DNA from: Methanobacteriota archaeon
GTDB taxonomy: Archaea; Methanobacteriota; Methanobacteria; Methanobacteriales; Methanobacteriaceae
Direction: 5' to 3'
Assembly (NCBI GenBank): GCA_023434825.1
Contig: JAEYSH010000107.1
Coordinates: forward strand, 1-6,501
Length of the DNA stretch: 6,501 nucleotides
In this document: positions 5,937-6,501 of the stretch, piece by piece
Numbering within the stretch: the stretch's first letter is position 1
How the letters are laid out: each line of letters opens with the position of its first letter
Notes under the pieces: generated by a model
Told to the model about the DNA's origin: nothing
The model's database searches: none
Seen by the model: only the letters and a program-made list of their open reading frames with translations
Position numbers and translations under genes: made by a program

Positions 5937-5956
5937 AAAAAGATAACAAAATTATC
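5937..5956 (-). terminator. Hairpin plus T-run terminator of the 6008-6328 gene
   Basis: On the minus strand arms GATAA and TTATC with a 5-base loop (5942-5956) are followed by five T residues (5937-5941). Several further T tracts lie between here and the stop codon at 6008, so termination may be spread over about 5937-5995. Confidence 0.45.
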
Positions 5957-6007
5957 AAACTAAAAAGATGAAAAATAAAGAAATAATGAAAAACTACTAA
6001 TTAAAAG

Positions 6008-6328
6008 CTATATTTCTATCGCTTTAATTTCTGCTTTTTTCTCTCTTCCGTCAATTTCTTCAATTGAACTTAAAAGCTCCATAACACTTTCGTTTTGGAA
6101 AATACCTTTAAATCCTCCAAATTCTGAAGAATCTTTTAAAAATAAACCTCTTCTTTTCATTGGAGAACCTCTTTCATTTAATGGATTAATTTCTACCATT
6201 ATAGTTTCTTTACTAGCATCTGCAGGGGTTTTTACCAAGTATACGCCATTAACAGATGTTGGTACTCGCTGCCATGGTTTAACGTCTTTCAATGCTTCTT
6301 TGATTTTATTTTCCAATTCTTTTGACAT
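6008..6328 (-). CDS. Small soluble protein of unknown function
   Basis: This 106-residue protein has no membrane segment or signal peptide. I do not recognise a named family, though the compact, motif-like core suggests a conserved archaeal protein. It has an N-terminal amphipathic helix (SKELENKIKEALKDV), a central probably beta-rich part with PWQRVPTSVNGVYLVK and VEINPLNERGSPMKRRGLF (about residues 18-66), and a C-terminal helix around VMELLSSIEEI, with a charged tail. The PMKRRG patch is strongly basic. No cysteine or histidine is present, which argues against a metal site. ATG 6328 is preferred: AGGTG (6335-6339) lies six bases before it, and the in-frame GTG at 6337 sits inside that ribosome site. 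A stop, terminator and promoter separate it from tyrA by 179 bases, so co-transcription is not evident. Confidence 0.8.
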   Translation of the reverse strand: MSKELENKIKEALKDVKPWQRVPTSVNGVYLVKTPADASKETIMVEINPLNERGSPMKRRGLFLKDSSEFGGFKGIFQNESVMELLSSIEEIDGREKKAEIKAIEI

Positions 6329-6334
6329 TTTAAA

Positions 6335-6339
6335 CACCT
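6335..6339 (-). promoter_or_regulatory. Ribosome binding site fixing the ATG 6328 start
   Basis: The minus strand reads AGGTG, a perfect match to part of the archaeal Shine-Dalgarno sequence, six bases before ATG 6328. It overlaps the in-frame GTG at 6337, so that codon is unlikely to be the start. Confidence 0.65.
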
Positions 6340-6358
6340 ACTACTACTTTAAAAGAAG

Positions 6359-6369
6359 TTATATTTAAA
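6359..6369 (-). promoter_or_regulatory. Possible TATA box of the 6008-6328 gene
   Basis: The minus strand reads TTTAAATATAA. Transcription would start at about 6340, leaving only a very short leader with the ribosome site. A second TATA-like stretch (TATATAAAAAAG, 6466-6477) would give a leader of about 120 bases, so which one is used is open. Confidence 0.35.
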
Positions 6370-6420
6370 ATTATCATAAGTGAATACTAAATAATATTAA
6401 TTGGTGTATAGTACAAACTT

Positions 6421-6441
6421 ATTTTGAAATACTTTCAAAAT
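6421..6441. repeat. 21-bp palindrome upstream of the 6008-6328 gene
   Basis: Perfect 9-base arms ATTTTGAAA and TTTCAAAAT flank a TAC centre. It lies about 95 bases upstream of ATG 6328. It could be an operator, a leader hairpin if the distal TATA box is used, or part of a unit beyond the right edge. The remaining sequence to 6501 is AT-rich with no gene I can support. Confidence 0.5.
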
Positions 6442-6501
6442 CTGATAATAAATTATTTAATTGCTTTTTTATATAGAAAAACAAAGACAATAAAATAATA
6501 G

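Noticed and set aside
6335..6337. GTG as start of the small gene at the right
   Set aside because: It is embedded in the AGGTG ribosome site for ATG 6328.
1..6501. CRISPR arrays, insertion sequences, tRNA or rRNA genes, attachment sites
   Set aside because: No regularly spaced repeats, transposase-like frames, terminal repeats or RNA gene signatures were seen.

Overview
This AT-rich window looks like a chromosomal segment of a methanogenic archaeon, most likely of the order Methanobacteriales. The reasons are archaeal TATA-box promoters, GG(A/G)G-type ribosome binding sites, T-rich terminators, an archaeal Cdc48/VAT ATPase and an archaeal-type prephenate dehydrogenase with a long C-terminal extension. 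The genus is inferred from overall character; no database was searched.

Layout from left to right: (1) positions 1-1307, minus strand, the first 435 codons of a membrane sensor with about ten transmembrane helices, a short coiled coil and a PAS domain, cut by the left edge; (2) 1308-1557, a divergent promoter region with TATA boxes for both flanking genes and three direct copies of an 8-mer; (3) 1558-2007, plus strand, a small charged coiled-coil protein of unknown function with two competing starts; (4) 2008-2059, a short convergent gap with a terminator for each strand; (5) 2060-4243, minus strand, cdc48; (6) 4244-4528, a 285-base regulatory gap with the cdc48 promoter bracketed by repeated 8-mers and a palindrome; (7) 4529-5833, minus strand, tyrA, apparently starting at a CTG codon; (8) 5834-6007, the tyrA promoter and a hairpin terminator; (9) 6008-6328, minus strand, a small unrecognised soluble protein; (10) 6329-6501, its promoter region with a 21-bp palindrome and no gene.

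The genes do not form an evident pathway. Each minus-strand gene has its own promoter-like sequence and is separated from the next by 174-285 bases, so they look like single-gene transcription units. Cdc48 serves protein unfolding and quality control, TyrA serves tyrosine synthesis, and the truncated gene serves signal sensing.

I see no mobile element, CRISPR array, RNA gene or obviously new multi-gene system. The most notable points are a TyrA C-terminal domain that resembles the FDX-ACB domain of phenylalanyl-tRNA synthetase, an apparent CTG start in tyrA, a 57-bp identical repeat joining the two ATPase domains of cdc48, and a structured cdc48 promoter.
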